In this document: positions 44,291 through 52,933 of the stretch, in pieces
Position numbering within the stretch: the stretch's first letter is position 1
Layout: the number at the start of each line of letters is the position of its first letter
Origin: Streptomyces daqingensis
GTDB taxonomy: Bacteria; Actinomycetota; Actinomycetes; Streptomycetales; Streptomycetaceae
Direction: 5' to 3'
Assembly (NCBI RefSeq): GCF_014645895.1
Contig: NZ_BMMP01000006.1
Location: forward strand, 124,001-188,000
Length of the DNA: 64,000 bases
Made by a program: the position numbers and the translations under genes
Notes under the pieces: generated by a model
What the model saw: the letters and a program-made list of their open reading frames with translations, nothing else
The model's database searches: none
What the model was told of the DNA's origin: nothing

Positions 44291-45229
44291 TCAGTCCCGC
44301 GGGCCGCGATCCGCCCCGGCCGTCGACGCTACCGTCCGCCTCGGGCGCGGAGCGGGCTGGCAGCGCGGGCAGAAGTAGCTGGACCTGTTCATCCAGGGCC
44401 GCCTGCGCATGAGCGTTCCGCACCGGCGGCAGGGCTCGTCCTCGCGTCCGTAGGCGTCCAGCGAGCGCTCGAAGTAGCCGGACTCGCCGTTGACGTTGAC
44501 GTAGAGGCTGTCGAAGCTGGTGCCGCCTGCGGCGAGCGCCGCGTTCATCACGTCGCGGACGTGGCCCAGCAGTTCGGCGGTACGGGGCCGGGTGAGGGAA
44601 GCGGTCGGGCGCTCGTAGTGCAGCTTCGCTCGCCACAGCGCCTCGTCCGCGTAGATGTTGCCGACACCGCTGATCAGCGACTGGTCGAGCAGCGCGCGCT
44701 TGATCGTCGAACGGCGCCGGCGCAGTGCCGCGCAGAAGGCCGCCTCGTCGAAGGCGGGGTCAAGGGGGTCGCGGGCGATGTGGGCGATCACGTCCGGGAG
44801 GGTCTCGGCCGTGCCCGCCGTGGGCGGCTGCCCGCCGGGGTGCCGGGCGGGGATCTCCGGGTGCAGGGAGAGCCCGCCGAACGTGCGCTGGTCGACGAAG
44901 CGAAGCTCGCCCTCGTCCGCGTCCTCGAAGGTGACCCGGATGCGCAGATGCTTCTCGTCGGGAGCGGAACCGGGCTGTATGAGGAGCTGACCGCTCATGC
45001 CGAGGTGGGCCAGGACGCAGAAGCCCTCGTCGAGCGGGAGCCACAGGTACTTGCCCCTGCGCCTGGCGGGGCCGAAGCGGTGGCCCCGCAGACGTGCGGC
45101 GAAGTCGGCGCCGCCGGCGGGATGCCGCCGGACCGCGCGGGGGTGGAGCACCTCCACCTCCGCGATGGTGCGCCCCGCGGCCCATCGCTCCAGCCCGCGG
45201 CGGACGACTTCGACCTCGGGCAGCTCAGG
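44291..45229 (-). CDS. mutM: Formamidopyrimidine-DNA glycosylase MutM/Fpg; start codon missing
   Basis: The frame encodes a full 312-residue Fpg: [16 protein letters not shown] at the very start (Pro is the catalytic nucleophile after Met removal), [40 protein letters not shown], and the C-terminal zinc finger [20 protein letters not shown] then CPRC. The codon before the Pro codon is CAG, and no ATG, GTG or TTG occurs in this frame back to the rnc stop. The sequence GAGGAGAGTCAG-CCT would become a normal GAGGAG plus 5-nt spacer plus GTG if two bases (TG) were restored before CCT. The first in-frame start, GTG at 45157, would lose the catalytic residues. Either a sequencing/assembly indel or a real inactivating deletion. 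Fpg removes oxidised guanine (8-oxoG) from DNA. Confidence 0.85.
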   Translation of the reverse strand, partial: PELPEVEVVRRGLERWAAGRTIAEVEVLHPRAVRRHPAGGADFAARLRGHRFGPARRRGKYLWLPLDEGFCVLAHLGMSGQLLIQPGSAPDEKHLRIRVTFEDADEGELRFVDQRTFGGLSLHPEIPARHPGGQPPTAGTAETLPDVIAHIARDPLDPAFDEAAFCAALRRRRSTIKRALLDQSLISGVGNIYADEALWRAKLHYERPTASLTRPRTAELLGHVRDVMNAALAAGGTSFDSLYVNVNGESGYFERSLDAYGREDEPCRRCGTLMRRRPWMNRSSYFCPRCQPAPRPRRTVASTAGADRGPRD

Positions 45230-45343
45230 CTGACTCTCCTCATAAGGGGGGCCGGGGCAGGGCCGGCGCCTGCCGGAAAGCGGACTGCGGGCCCCGCCCG
45301 TCCGGGCCGGGCCCGCAGGTCCGTCTGTACGCGATATTGCAGG

Positions 45344-46165
45344 TCAGGCGCCTGGGGACGTCGCCGCGGCGTCCGGCGGCGCGGCGGCTGCCGCCTTGTC
45401 CGCCTCGGCGCGGATGGCCCGCCAGGCCGTCTCCGCCGCCTGCTGCTCGGCTTCCTTCTTGCTGCGGCCGGTGCCGGTGCCGTACGCGACACCACCGACG
45501 CGGGCAGCAGCCGTGAAGACCTTCTCGTGGTCCGGGCCCGTCTCCGTGACCAGGTACTCCGGGACGCCCAGGCCCTCGGCGGCCGTGAGCTCCTGCAGGC
45601 TGGTCTTCCAGTCGAGGCCGGCACCGAGGTTCGAGGAGTGCTCGATGAGCGGGTCGAAGAGCCGGTGGATGAGCTCGGCCGCGGCGTCGAGTCCCCTGTC
45701 CAGGTAGACGGCGCCGATCACGGCCTCCAGGGTGTCGGCCAGGATCGATGCCTTGTCCCTGCCGCCGGTCCCCTCCTCACCTCGGCCCAGCTGGATGAAC
45801 GCGCCGAGGTCGAGGTCGCGCGCCACCCCAGCGAGGGCGCGCGAGTTGACCACGGCGGCGCGCAGCTTCGCGAGCTGGCCCTCCGGGAGGTCCGGGTGCA
45901 GGCGGTAGAGGGTGTCGGTGACCACCAGTCCGAGGACGGAGTCGCCGAGGAACTCGAGGCGCTCGTTGGTGGGCAGTCCGCCGTTCTCGTACGCGTAGGA
46001 CCGGTGCGTCAGCGCACGCACCAGAAGGGCGGACTCGAGGGAATACCCGAGCCGCCCTTCCAGAAGCGCGTGGGACGAGGCCGCATCCACCAGATCCGCC
46101 GCCGGTGCCGCCGGCTCGCTCCCGTCGCGACGGTGAGCGCTGCCGGGGGTTCGGGCGTCTGACAT
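45344..46165 (-). CDS. rnc: Ribonuclease III (AbsB in S. coelicolor)
   Basis: The 273-residue product has the RNase III signature [18 protein letters not shown], the second acidic site [15 protein letters not shown] and a C-terminal double-stranded RNA-binding domain ([36 protein letters not shown]). It processes rRNA precursors and structured mRNAs; in S. coelicolor the absB (rnc) gene is needed for antibiotic production. The ATG at 46165 is preferred; a GTG 4 codons upstream is possible. It follows rpmF closely in the order DUF177-rpmF-rnc-mutM. Confidence 0.96.
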   Translation of the reverse strand: MSDARTPGSAHRRDGSEPAAPAADLVDAASSHALLEGRLGYSLESALLVRALTHRSYAYENGGLPTNERLEFLGDSVLGLVVTDTLYRLHPDLPEGQLAKLRAAVVNSRALAGVARDLDLGAFIQLGRGEEGTGGRDKASILADTLEAVIGAVYLDRGLDAAAELIHRLFDPLIEHSSNLGAGLDWKTSLQELTAAEGLGVPEYLVTETGPDHEKVFTAAARVGGVAYGTGTGRSKKEAEQQAAETAWRAIRAEADKAAAAAPPDAAATSPGA

Positions 46166-46184
46166 GAAGCCTGTCACCAGCCGA

Positions 46185-46358
46185 TCAGACCTCGAGGACC
46201 TGACGCTTGTTGTAGGTGCCGCAGTTCGGGCACGCGATGTGCTGCTGCTTCGGCTCGGTGCAGCGCTCGCACTTCACCAGGGTGGGGACCGCAGCCTTCC
46301 ACTGCGACCGGCGGTGGCGCGTGTTGCTGCGCGACATCTTCCGCTTCGGAACAGCCAC
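46185..46358 (-). CDS. rpmF: 50S ribosomal protein L32
   Basis: The 57-residue product is [20 protein letters not shown] followed by a zinc-ribbon form (CERC ... [13 protein letters not shown]). The GTG start has CAGGAGA upstream. This is the C+ (zinc-containing) version. It lies directly after the DUF177 gene, a conserved pairing. Confidence 0.96.
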   Translation of the reverse strand: MAVPKRKMSRSNTRHRRSQWKAAVPTLVKCERCTEPKQQHIACPNCGTYNKRQVLEV

Positions 46359-46360
46359 GG

Positions 46361-46954
46361 CTACTTCTCCTGTGAGTCGTCCCCGGCTTTGCCGGGCATG
46401 TCGTTCTCGCCGTCCTTCATGGTCTCGGCGAGTCCCTGCAGTGCCGCCCAACGGATGTCGACGGCGTCTTCATGCACGTGCTGCGGGTCGTCCGCCAGGC
46501 GTGCCCCGCAATCGGGGCACAGTCCCGGGCAGTCTTCCCGGCACACCGGCTGCAGGGGCAGTGAGAGAACCACCGCGTCCCGCAGCACGGGTTCGAGGTC
46601 GAGATAGTCGCCCTCGAGGGAGAAGGTGTCCTCCTCCTCGGCGTCGTCGCCGGTCTCCGCGTCGGAGCGGCTCCGGTCGTCGGCGTCGGGGTAGGAGAAC
46701 AGCTCCTGGAAGTCCGCCGTGCTTTCCTGCTCCAGCGGCTCCAGACACCTTACGCACTCCCCCTTGAGCGGCGCACGGGCGGTGCCTGTGACGAGCACAC
46801 CCTCCATGACCGACTCCAGACGGAGCTCCACTTCGATCGTCGCGTCGTCCGGCACGCCGATGACCTCGACGCCGAGACCACCGGGAGACTTCACCGAACG
46901 GGAGAGCTCCTTCATCGCACCAGGACGCCGCCCCAGTTCACGTGTGTCGAACAC
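46361..46954 (-). CDS. YceD/DUF177 family protein
   Basis: The protein contains [17 protein letters not shown], the central [20 protein letters not shown] and the C-terminal [16 protein letters not shown] cysteine cluster, all typical of the DUF177 (YceD) family. Members are cotranscribed with rpmF and are implicated in 23S rRNA accumulation in other organisms. The GTG at 46954 has no ribosome-binding site. The frame stays open upstream and encodes [12 protein letters not shown], which matches the family N-terminus; a CTG at 46987 preceded by AGGAAG may be the true start, giving 208 residues. Confidence 0.9.
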   Translation of the reverse strand: MFDTRELGRRPGAMKELSRSVKSPGGLGVEVIGVPDDATIEVELRLESVMEGVLVTGTARAPLKGECVRCLEPLEQESTADFQELFSYPDADDRSRSDAETGDDAEEEDTFSLEGDYLDLEPVLRDAVVLSLPLQPVCREDCPGLCPDCGARLADDPQHVHEDAVDIRWAALQGLAETMKDGENDMPGKAGDDSQEK

Positions 46955-47107
46955 GAGAGGGGCGCGGGGGTCGAGGCGGGCGTTCAGGGCTTCCTGCTTT
47001 CTACGGTGGGGCTCGCCGCCCGGGTGACCCGGGCAGCAGTCATCGCCGATGTACGCATGACCGAAGAGCCAGGATACTGGACCGTCCGGCCGCGACCCAA
47101 TCGAGTC

Positions 47108-48202
47108 TCAGCTGCCCTGCCCGTAGCCCTGGCCGTAACGGGCCTCGTACTCGCGGACCTGGTCCAGGTCGATCATGCTCGTGTCGAAGAAGCTCGTCTC
47201 GTCCAGCTGCGGCTGGGGCTGCTGCTGCCCGTAGGGCTGCTGCTGGAGCTCCGGCTGCTGCTGCGCGTAGTACGGGTCGGGCTGCTGGCCGTAGTAGGCG
47301 TACTGCTGCTGGTACGCGGCAGCGTCCTGGCCGCCGCCGTAGTACGCGTCCTGCTGGGCCTGCAGGGCGTACGGATCGGCCGCCGCCGCGGCCGGCTCGT
47401 ACACGGGCTGCTCCGGGACCGCCCCCTGCTGGGGGTGCCCGCCGGGCACGCCCGCCTGCGGTGCCGCTGGACGGCCGGCGCCGGCCAGGTCCGCCATGTA
47501 GTCGGCGTCGCTGGTGTGCACTCCCTGCTCGGCGGCGTCCTGCGCGGCCATGTGCGCGCCGAGCTCGTCGGAGGGCCGGTGGCCCAGCAGCTTCGCGCGG
47601 CCCCTGCCGACAGCTTCGAGGGTCTTGGTGAGCACGGCCGAGACGGCCCCGAGGCGGACGTCGACGTAGTTGTCGGCGCGGTCCCGGAGTTCGCGCGGGT
47701 CCGTGGAGCGCTCGGGTGCGTCCTCGGCGTACTCCTCGTTCCACTCCTCGGAGCCCGGGCCGCTGCCGAGCAGCTTCTCGCGGCCGCGCTCGACGGAGCC
47801 GATGGTCTTGCTGAGGACGACCTCGAAGTTGGCGAGCTTGCTGTCGACGTAGTCGTCGGCCTCCGCCCGGATCTCCGCGGCCTCCTGCCGGGCCTGCGCG
47901 AGGATCTGCTCGGCCTCCGCCTGCGACTGGCGCACGACCTCGGTGCCCGAGACGAGCGAACCCCGCTCCGCGTGGCCCGACTCGATGATGCGCTGCGCCT
48001 CGGCCTGTGCTTCGGCGACCATCTGCTCGCGGCCGCCGAGGACTTGCTCCGCCTGCGCGAGCGACCCGGGCAGGGCCTGGCGCACTTCCTCCAGCTTGGC
48101 GAGCAGTTCGGCGCGGTTCACCACGCAAGACGCCGACATGGGCATCGCGCGCGCGCTGTCCACGGCCGTCACGATCTCGTCGAGTTTCTGCTGAACGTCC
48201 AC
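47108..48202 (-). CDS. DivIVA-like / ATP synthase B-like coiled-coil protein with Gln/Tyr-rich tail
   Basis: The 364-residue product starts VDVQQKLDEIVTAVDSARAM. Residues about 30-125 are helical coiled coil (AEAQAEAQRIIESGHAERGS, AEAEQILAQARQEAAEIRAE), followed by two related segments ending DNYVDVRL/DDYVDSKL, FEVVLSKTIGSVERGREKLL and SAVLTKTLEAVGRGRAKLLG, an internal duplication. The C-terminal about 100 residues are rich in Gln, Tyr, Pro and Ala (YYGQQPDPYYAQQQPELQQQ). A cell-division-type coiled-coil protein is conserved here in Streptomyces; its function is not established to my knowledge. The GTG at 48202 fits conserved homologues; a TTG 10 codons upstream is possible. Confidence 0.82.
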   Translation of the reverse strand: MDVQQKLDEIVTAVDSARAMPMSASCVVNRAELLAKLEEVRQALPGSLAQAEQVLGGREQMVAEAQAEAQRIIESGHAERGSLVSGTEVVRQSQAEAEQILAQARQEAAEIRAEADDYVDSKLANFEVVLSKTIGSVERGREKLLGSGPGSEEWNEEYAEDAPERSTDPRELRDRADNYVDVRLGAVSAVLTKTLEAVGRGRAKLLGHRPSDELGAHMAAQDAAEQGVHTSDADYMADLAGAGRPAAPQAGVPGGHPQQGAVPEQPVYEPAAAAADPYALQAQQDAYYGGGQDAAAYQQQYAYYGQQPDPYYAQQQPELQQQPYGQQQPQPQLDETSFFDTSMIDLDQVREYEARYGQGYGQGS

Positions 48203-48273
48203 GGAGGTGACTTTACGGCCAGTCGCGCTCAACCCGACAGCGGATGCGGGGAAGCGGCGCTGAGGGCTGCGTC

Positions 48274-48753
48274 TCAGGGCTTGGCGAGACGTGCCGACAG
48301 GGCACGCTGAACGGGTTCGGGGACGAGGTGGGAGACGTCGCCGCCCCAGGTGGCGACCTCCTTGACCAGGCTGGAGGAGAGGAAGCTGTAGGTGGGGTTG
48401 GTCGGCACGAAGAGCGTCTCGACCCCGGAGAGACCGTTGTTCATCTGTGCCATCTGCAGCTCGTAGTCGAAGTCGGAGACGGCCCGCAGCCCCTTGACGA
48501 TGGCGGGGATGTCGCGGTCCTTGCAGAAGTCGACGAGCAGACCGTGGAAGGCCTCGACGCGCACGTTGCCGAAGGCCGCGGTCACTTCGTGGATGAGGTC
48601 TATCCGCTCGTCCACGGAGAAGAGGCCCCGCTTCGAGTTGTTGATCATCACCGCCACGTAGACCGAGTCGTAGAGCTTGGACGCGCGGGCGATGATGTCG
48701 AGGTGTCCGTTGGTGATGGGGTCGAAGGATCCTGGACAGACTGCGCGACGCAC
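48274..48753 (-). CDS. coaD: Phosphopantetheine adenylyltransferase
   Basis: The 159-residue product begins VRRAVCPGSFDPITNGHLDI with the nucleotidyltransferase TNGH motif, then GLRAVSDFDYELQMAQMNNG and TYSFLSSSLVKEVA. It makes dephospho-CoA from 4'-phosphopantetheine and ATP. The GTG start at 48753 defines the conserved N-terminus; the open frame continues far upstream through rsmD but that part is a shadow. It forms the usual rsmD-coaD pair. Confidence 0.96.
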   Translation of the reverse strand: MRRAVCPGSFDPITNGHLDIIARASKLYDSVYVAVMINNSKRGLFSVDERIDLIHEVTAAFGNVRVEAFHGLLVDFCKDRDIPAIVKGLRAVSDFDYELQMAQMNNGLSGVETLFVPTNPTYSFLSSSLVKEVATWGGDVSHLVPEPVQRALSARLAKP

Positions 48754-48809
48754 TGGTGTTTCCTCGCTCTCCGGACGATCTGGGGCCGGCGAGGCGGCTC
48801 CGGAAGAAG

Positions 48810-49409
48810 TCAGCATGACGCGGAAGTGACTCCGCGTACGGCGGCGCGACCGTACCAGAGCGTTCCCTCGCCGTAGCGACGTGACCGAAGCCCCTCGAAG
48901 CCCTCGGGCCAGCGGAATTCGCCGCCCCGGGTACTCCGCTCCACCGTGGCGAGTGCTTCGTCGCTCAGCCAGTCGCCGGACCGGAGTGTGAGCAGAATCT
49001 CCCGCACATGGGCGTCGGTGACGGCGTACGGAGGGTCCAGGAAGACGACGTCGTAGGGCAGTTGGGGAGCCGGGCCCGACAGGATCTGCTCCGCTTTCGC
49101 ATGCCGTACCTCGGCGCCCGGCATGCCGAGTGCCTTCACGTTCTGACGGATGGTGCGGGCGGCGCGGGCGTCCGATTCGACGAGGAGTACGTGCGCCGCG
49201 CCGCGGGAGAGCGCTTCGAGGCCCACCGCGCCGGAACCGCCGAACAGATCGAGGACCCGCGAGCCCTGCCAGGCGGCGGGACCGCCCAGTTGGGCCTCCC
49301 AGCTGGAGAACATGCCCTCGCGGGCCCGGTCGGACGTGGGGCGGGTGCCCTGACCCGGCGGAACGGTCAGCCGCCGTCCGCCGACGGCGCCGGCGATCAC
49401 GCGGGTCAT
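48810..49409 (-). CDS. rsmD: 16S rRNA (guanine966-N2)-methyltransferase RsmD
   Basis: The 199-residue product starts MTRVIAGAVGGRRLTVPPGQ and contains TSDRAREGMFSSW, the SAM-binding VLDLFGGSGAVGLEALSRGA and the catalytic YDVVFLDPPYA. It methylates G966 of 16S rRNA in E. coli. It precedes coaD by about 56 bp and follows recG, an order common in Gram-positive bacteria. Confidence 0.95.
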   Translation of the reverse strand: MTRVIAGAVGGRRLTVPPGQGTRPTSDRAREGMFSSWEAQLGGPAAWQGSRVLDLFGGSGAVGLEALSRGAAHVLLVESDARAARTIRQNVKALGMPGAEVRHAKAEQILSGPAPQLPYDVVFLDPPYAVTDAHVREILLTLRSGDWLSDEALATVERSTRGGEFRWPEGFEGLRSRRYGEGTLWYGRAAVRGVTSASC

Positions 49410-49569
49410 GGTGGCGAAGTCCTCTCCTCTGGTGGGACCGACGATCCCATTCTCGCGCTCTCCGCGCACCGCGGAGGAACCGCACCGCACGAGGGCGGCC
49501 GTCGCCCCGCTCGGGGCACGTGCGTGCCGAGGCGGCGCGGTCCCTCCCGTACGGCTCGCCCCTTACGGC

Positions 49570-52500
49570 TCAGCCCTTGTCGAGGTAGTCCTCGCGCTCC
49601 TCGTCGAGCAGCGCCGACAGCGCCGTGCGCAGCTCCGGCATCCGCTCCAGCTCCGGGTCGTCGGCGACGAGGGCGGTCGCCGCCGCACGCGCCGCCTCGA
49701 TGATCTCCTCGTCCTCGATGACCGCCAGCATCCGCAGCGACGAACGGACGCCCGACTGGGCCTGCCCGAGCACGTCGCCCTCGCGGCGCTGCTCCAGGTC
49801 GATGCGGGAGAGCTCGAAGCCGTCCAGCGTCCCCGCGACGGCCTCGAGCCGGGCCCTCGACGGGCCCGCCTCCGGCGCCTCCGTGACCAGCAGGCACAGG
49901 CCGGCGGCCGAGCCGCGGCCCACGCGGCCGCGGAGCTGGTGGAGCTGGGAGACGCCGAACCGGTCGGCGTCCATGATGACCATGACCGTGGCGTTGGGGA
50001 CGTTGACGCCCACCTCGATGACGGTCGTCGCCACCAGGACGTCGACCTCTCCGGCGGCGAACCGGCGCATGACGTCGTCCTTGGCGTCGGGCTGCATGCG
50101 CCCGTGCAGGGCCTCCACGCGCAGCCCGGACAGCGGGCCGCCGCCCAGCTGCGCAGCGATGTCCAGGACGGCCAGGGGCGGGCGCTTGTCCGCGTCCCCG
50201 GCCTCGCCGCCGTCCTCGTCCGCGTACGCCCCGGCGTCCTCGCGGCCCGTGCCCTCACGGGCGCCGCCAGTACGGGACGCCTGCGTGCGCTTGCCGTCCT
50301 TCGCCGCGGTGCCCGCCGGCTCCTCCTCGTCGCCGATGCGGGGGCACACCACGTAGGTCTGGTGCCCGGCTTCGGTCTCCTCCCGTACGCGCTCCCAGGT
50401 GCGGGCGAGGAAGTGCGGCTTGTCCCGGGCCGGGACGACGTGGGTGGCGATCGGCGAACGGCCCGCGGGCAGCTGGTCCAGCACGGACGTCTCGAGGTCG
50501 CCGAAGACGGTCATCGCGACGGTGCGGGGGATGGGCGTCGCCGTCATCACCAGCAGGTGCGGAGGCTGCCGGCCCTTGGAGCGCAGGGCGTCGCGCTGCT
50601 CGACGCCGAAACGGTGCTGCTCGTCGACCACCACGAGCCCGAGATCGTGGAACTGGACCTTGTCCTCGATCAGCGCGTGCGTGCCGATGACGACGCCGGC
50701 CTCGCCCGTGGCCAGCTCCAGCAGCGCCCGCCGGCGGGCAGCCGCCCCCATCGACCCTGTGAGCAGTACGACCTTCGTACCCTGCTCCGCGCCGCCGAGC
50801 ATGCCGCCCTCCGCGAGCTCGCCCATCATCTCCGTCACCGACCGGTGGTGCTGCTGTGCGAGCACCTCGGTGGGGGCGAGCAGCGCGGCCTGGCCTCCGC
50901 TGTCGACGACGGTGAGCATGGCGCGCAGCGCGACCATCGTGTTGTGCGTGACGGTGAAGTTGTCGGTCACGTACGCCCTGCTGGGGTGGCGGACGCTGAT
51001 GCACTGCACCGGTTTCCGTCCGGCTGGTTCGACGCCGACGACCGCGCGGCCAGCGACCACTCCCGCGTCGCCGTGGCTGCCGTACTCCGGCCCGCCCGGC
51101 TTGTCCGCTTGCCGGAAGGCCGGGTGCTGCGGCGGGAGTTGCACCGTGACGTCGAAGGCGCCGCCGGAACCGTGGACGGGGCCGGCCGGTGTGACGCTCG
51201 CGTGGCCGCTCAGGGAGCGCACGAGCCACGCGACGTCCTCGGCGAGCCGCCGCGACGCGGCGCGCACCGCGGCACCTTCCGGCCGGGCCGCCGGCGTGCC
51301 GGTCTCCTCGTCCGTCCCGGACTCCGCCGGGACGACGTGCGGGAGCCCTTCGAGCAGCCCGCGCAGGACCGCCAGCCTGTCCTTGACCGAGGCTTCCCTG
51401 AACGGCCGGGGCACGCCGTCGACCGCGTCCCGGCGGCCGAGCAGCAGGCCTGTCTCGTACGGGTCGGCGGGCACGTCCGCCGGAGCGCCGAGATCGGCCG
51501 GCACGGGTTCGGGAAGCCACCACTTCGGAGATCCGTCACTCCTGGTCAGATCGCATCTGATCTCCCGCGTCGTCAGTACCGAGGCCTCCGGGCCGCCGGG
51601 CGGCGGGGTGCCGCCCTGCCCGTCCGGGAGCCGGGGCACGGCGCCGGCGCCCACCAGCCACAGATGCTCGTCGTCGCACTCGACGCTGCTTCCGTCCGAG
51701 AGGACCAGCCGCCACACCTCGCGCTCCCCCTGCGGGAAGACGCCGTCGACCGGGGCCAACTCCCCGGAGGGCGTGACGACTTCGTCCCCGGGGCTGATCG
51801 TCCCCATCTCGCGGAAACCCGCGGGGGTGAGCACGAGGGCGTCCAGGGGCTGTGCCTTGCCGGAGCCGACCTCGCCCTGCAGGAGCCGGTGCATGGGGTG
51901 TTCGGCGGCGAGGTCCTCGAAGATCTCACCGCTGACGTGCCGCTGCCCCTCGGTGAGGGTGAACGGCAGCTTGGCGTCGAAGGCGTCCAGCAGTCCGTCC
52001 GGGACGTGGACGCGCGGCACGGCGGGCAGTTGGGACTCCGCCTGCCGCCGCCGGGCGAGGGCGACCTGCAGGACGAACGCCTCGTCCCACTTCAACCGGG
52101 CGCGGGCCTCGGCCACATCGGCTTTCGTGTGGGGACGGTGCACCTTCTCGAAAGCCTGCGACAGCGGGATCAGCCGCTGCTCGTCGCGGATACCCGGCGG
52201 CAGGGGGTCGACGAGTCCGTCCCAGCCGGTCGACTCCATGGAGGCGAGCACTGTCTGGACCGACTTGGCGATCTTCCAGGACGCGAGCTGGGCGACGGCC
52301 GGATAGATCGGCATGAGCCTGTTGGCGAACGCGTCGACCTCCTCGGTCCCGCCCTCCGAACCCAGCAGTTCGTACTGCGGGTGGGCGAGTTGCAGACGTC
52401 CGTTGAAGACGCCGACCTTCCCCGCGAACATTCCCCGGCGCCCGGGCAGCAGGTCCTTCTGCGGTTTGAAGATGCCGCGCCCGAAGAAGACGAGCCTCAA

Positions 52501-52770
52501 ATGCCCGCTGCCGTCCGTGAGCACGACCTCGAGGCGCTGTCCCCGGCCCCGGTTGAACTTGTGCACGGTGGCCTTGGCGACCTGGGCCACCACCGTCACG
52601 TGCTCGTCCAGCGGCAGGTCGGCGAGGCGGGTCAGCTGACCGCGCTCCTCGTAACGCCGCGGGTAGTGGTGGAGGAGGTCTCCGACCGTCTCCAGACCCA
52701 GGTGTTCGGCCATCACCTTCGCGGTGTTGCCGCCGAGGATCTTCTTCAGTGGTTCGTCGAGCGCTGGCAC
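49570..52770 (-). CDS. recG: ATP-dependent DNA helicase RecG, interrupted by an intein
   Basis: The precursor is 1066 residues from the GTG at 52770 (VPALDEPLKKILGGNTAKVM). N-extein residues 1-305 hold the wedge/OB domain (VGDLLHHYPRRYEERGQLTR, VFFGRGIFKPQKDLLPGRRG) and end LLQGEVGSGK. The intein spans residues 306-610. The C-extein restarts TMVALRAML, restoring the Walker A GSGKT, then VVVDEQHRFGVEQRDAL (DEQH box), TATPIPRT, and the helicase C-terminal QLRGRVGRGSAAGLCLLV. Spliced RecG would be 761 residues, near the usual length. RecG remodels stalled replication forks and branched DNA. An upstream ATG 6 codons earlier is possible. A low-complexity insert (GTAAKDGKRTQASRTGGARE) lies in the C-terminal half. 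Confidence 0.96.
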   Translation of the reverse strand: MPALDEPLKKILGGNTAKVMAEHLGLETVGDLLHHYPRRYEERGQLTRLADLPLDEHVTVVAQVAKATVHKFNRGRGQRLEVVLTDGSGHLRLVFFGRGIFKPQKDLLPGRRGMFAGKVGVFNGRLQLAHPQYELLGSEGGTEEVDAFANRLMPIYPAVAQLASWKIAKSVQTVLASMESTGWDGLVDPLPPGIRDEQRLIPLSQAFEKVHRPHTKADVAEARARLKWDEAFVLQVALARRRQAESQLPAVPRVHVPDGLLDAFDAKLPFTLTEGQRHVSGEIFEDLAAEHPMHRLLQGEVGSGKAQPLDALVLTPAGFREMGTISPGDEVVTPSGELAPVDGVFPQGEREVWRLVLSDGSSVECDDEHLWLVGAGAVPRLPDGQGGTPPPGGPEASVLTTREIRCDLTRSDGSPKWWLPEPVPADLGAPADVPADPYETGLLLGRRDAVDGVPRPFREASVKDRLAVLRGLLEGLPHVVPAESGTDEETGTPAARPEGAAVRAASRRLAEDVAWLVRSLSGHASVTPAGPVHGSGGAFDVTVQLPPQHPAFRQADKPGGPEYGSHGDAGVVAGRAVVGVEPAGRKPVQCISVRHPSRAYVTDNFTVTHNTMVALRAMLTVVDSGGQAALLAPTEVLAQQHHRSVTEMMGELAEGGMLGGAEQGTKVVLLTGSMGAAARRRALLELATGEAGVVIGTHALIEDKVQFHDLGLVVVDEQHRFGVEQRDALRSKGRQPPHLLVMTATPIPRTVAMTVFGDLETSVLDQLPAGRSPIATHVVPARDKPHFLARTWERVREETEAGHQTYVVCPRIGDEEEPAGTAAKDGKRTQASRTGGAREGTGREDAGAYADEDGGEAGDADKRPPLAVLDIAAQLGGGPLSGLRVEALHGRMQPDAKDDVMRRFAAGEVDVLVATTVIEVGVNVPNATVMVIMDADRFGVSQLHQLRGRVGRGSAAGLCLLVTEAPEAGPSRARLEAVAGTLDGFELSRIDLEQRREGDVLGQAQSGVRSSLRMLAVIEDEEIIEAARAAATALVADDPELERMPELRTALSALLDEEREDYLDKG
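50941..51855 (-). mobile_element. RecG intein, class 3 type, 305 residues, degenerate endonuclease region
   Basis: The insert sits between Lys and Thr of the RecG Walker A motif. Block A begins AQPLDALVLTPAGFREMGTI, so residue 1 is Ala, not Cys or Ser. Block B is VECDDEHLWLV with His64 and Trp66; block F is PVQCISV with Cys285; block G is TVTHN with Thr303, His304, Asn305, followed by Thr+1. Trp in block B, Cys at F:4 and Thr at G:5 are the class 3 (WCT) signature, in which Cys of block F replaces the first nucleophile. The middle (ETGLLLGRRD and RLAVLRGLLEGLPH) resembles LAGLIDADG motifs lacking the usual Asp-Gly pairs, so homing activity is probably lost. No separate ribosome-binding site or stop is present. 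Confidence 0.93.
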
Positions 52771-52933
52771 GCTCCCATTGCACACCATGGCTGTGACAGG
52801 ACCGGGGTATTGGGCCGACGGCCGAGGCGACCGGTGCACTGACCGCGCAGCGGCAGCCTCAGCGGAACGCTCCGCCACGGTGCCGTAGGGGCCCGCGGTG
52901 ACCGGCAGGCACTACAGCATGGGGGCTGTCCGC

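Noticed and set aside
48754..49485. Apparent fusion of coaD with an upstream 244-codon segment
   Set aside because: The segment is the RsmD gene read in another frame; CoaD starts at the conserved GTG at 48753.
51853..51855. Reading the recG insert as a frameshift or assembly chimera
   Set aside because: It is exactly in frame, joins conserved RecG residues without loss and has all intein splicing blocks.
49408..52842. Open frame of 1144 codons on the plus strand opposite recG
   Set aside because: Shadow frame; the minus strand encodes RecG and an intein with clear motifs.
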